Of a stretch of DNA of 64,000 bases, positions 63,388 through 64,000 are shown piece after piece. The notes under the pieces were generated by a model. The model searched no databases, was not told where the DNA came from, and worked only from the letters and a program-made list of their open reading frames with translations. A program made the translations under genes and the position numbers. The DNA lies in assembly GCA_029204225.1 (NCBI GenBank), contig CM055113.1, forward strand, positions 3,735,194-3,799,193, in the 5' to 3' direction. The stretch comes from Diphasiastrum complanatum. Lineage: Eukaryota > Streptophyta > Lycopodiopsida > Lycopodiales > Lycopodiaceae. The stretch's first letter is position 1. Every line of letters starts with the position of its first letter.

Positions 63388-64000
63388 TAAAGCACAGCAA
63401 GAACAGTGATCATACAGCATGCCTTACTGAAAAGACACCAGAGGTAATCCTATTGCCAGATGTGCAAAAACAGTGCATCCATGTTCGCATAGCTTCTACT
63501 TATATCCTACTGATCATCAAAGATCTTTACATGTCATTGTCGATGACAGGTACCCTTCTTTTCACACCCGCCAATTTCGCACATGGGTGTGACATTCAAC
63601 ATATAACGGCCTAACAGTTGAATTGCTACCAACAATCTCTCCCACAATTCAACTTCATTCTACTAAGAAATTTTCTCTTACTCCCATCAGATCTCTGAAA
63701 TACTGAAATTTTGCTTGACCTAAACTCTTGGTCATGAGATCCGCTATCATTTCTTTAGTAGCACAATACTTCAGCCTAAATTCTCAAGATTGTATCATAT
63801 ATCTAACATAGTGATATTGCAGACATTATATGTTTGCTTCTCTTATGAAAGCAACAATTTTTACACAAGAAAATGCATCCCTGATTATCACTTTGTAAAA
63901 CGAAACTATCTACTTTAATCTCTATTTCATTAATAATATTCTTGATCTACATGTGTTCCTTTGAAGCATGACACAGAGCCATGTATTCAGCTTCAGTGGT
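63388..64000. repeat. Direct repeat, right copy (runs off the window)
   Basis: Matches 57997-58609. It includes the reverse copia C-terminus and the PPT (near 63634), and ends at 64000 inside the RNase H stretch TTEAEYMALCHASK. Confidence 0.92.

Overview
The window is nuclear DNA of a land plant and is almost entirely repetitive. The evidence is Ty1/copia elements with tRNA-Met-type primer-binding sites, Ty3/gypsy elements, a fragment resembling a plant 2-oxoglutarate dioxygenase, and very long CT/GA microsatellites. I cannot name the species; a large, repeat-rich genome such as a fern or gymnosperm would fit. No rRNA, tRNA, CRISPR array or intact host gene is visible. Nearly every coding region is broken by stops or frameshifts.

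Layout, left arm (1-16981). 1-3441 holds a forward copia element lacking its 5' third. 4255-7870 holds a reverse LTR element that seems to code only a gag-like protein, and 7871-10577 the 5' end of a reverse copia element (LTR, PBS, Gag, protease). 10578-14480 is mostly unassigned, with one possible plastid-targeted first exon (13498-13815) and a hairpin repeat. 14480-16130 is a reverse gypsy RNase H-integrase fragment.

Centre (16982-45611). A tandem duplication. Unit 1 is 16982-33507 and unit 2 is 33508-45611. Each unit carries, in order: an unassigned module (b), a TA-flanked hairpin (c), a dioxygenase fragment (d), a minisatellite module (e), a CT-rich minisatellite (f), a GGACCGCA-type minisatellite (g), an intron-containing tyrosine recombinase pseudogene (h), a GA-rich tract, and a gypsy LTR-PBS-gag segment that abuts a reverse gypsy pol. 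Unit 1 also contains a shortened a-b-e-f copy (16982-19833).

Right arm (45425-64000). The reverse gypsy continues to 48387. Then come a 205-bp tandem repeat, a copia LTR pair with an empty interior (50063-52727), a second copy of the gag-only element (54490-55590), and copia fragments in both orientations. A direct repeat (57997-58609 and 63388-64000) suggests another tandem duplication of about 5.4 kb running off the window.

The most interesting signal is in module h. Its spliced product reads as a Crypton/DUF3504-type tyrosine recombinase. In unit 1 it lies between two directly oriented palindromes of 14-bp arms and a 5-bp asymmetric spacer, which is the architecture of a tyrosine-recombinase crossover site. 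I propose this as a recombinase element with its own flanking sites; the link between enzyme and sites is inference.
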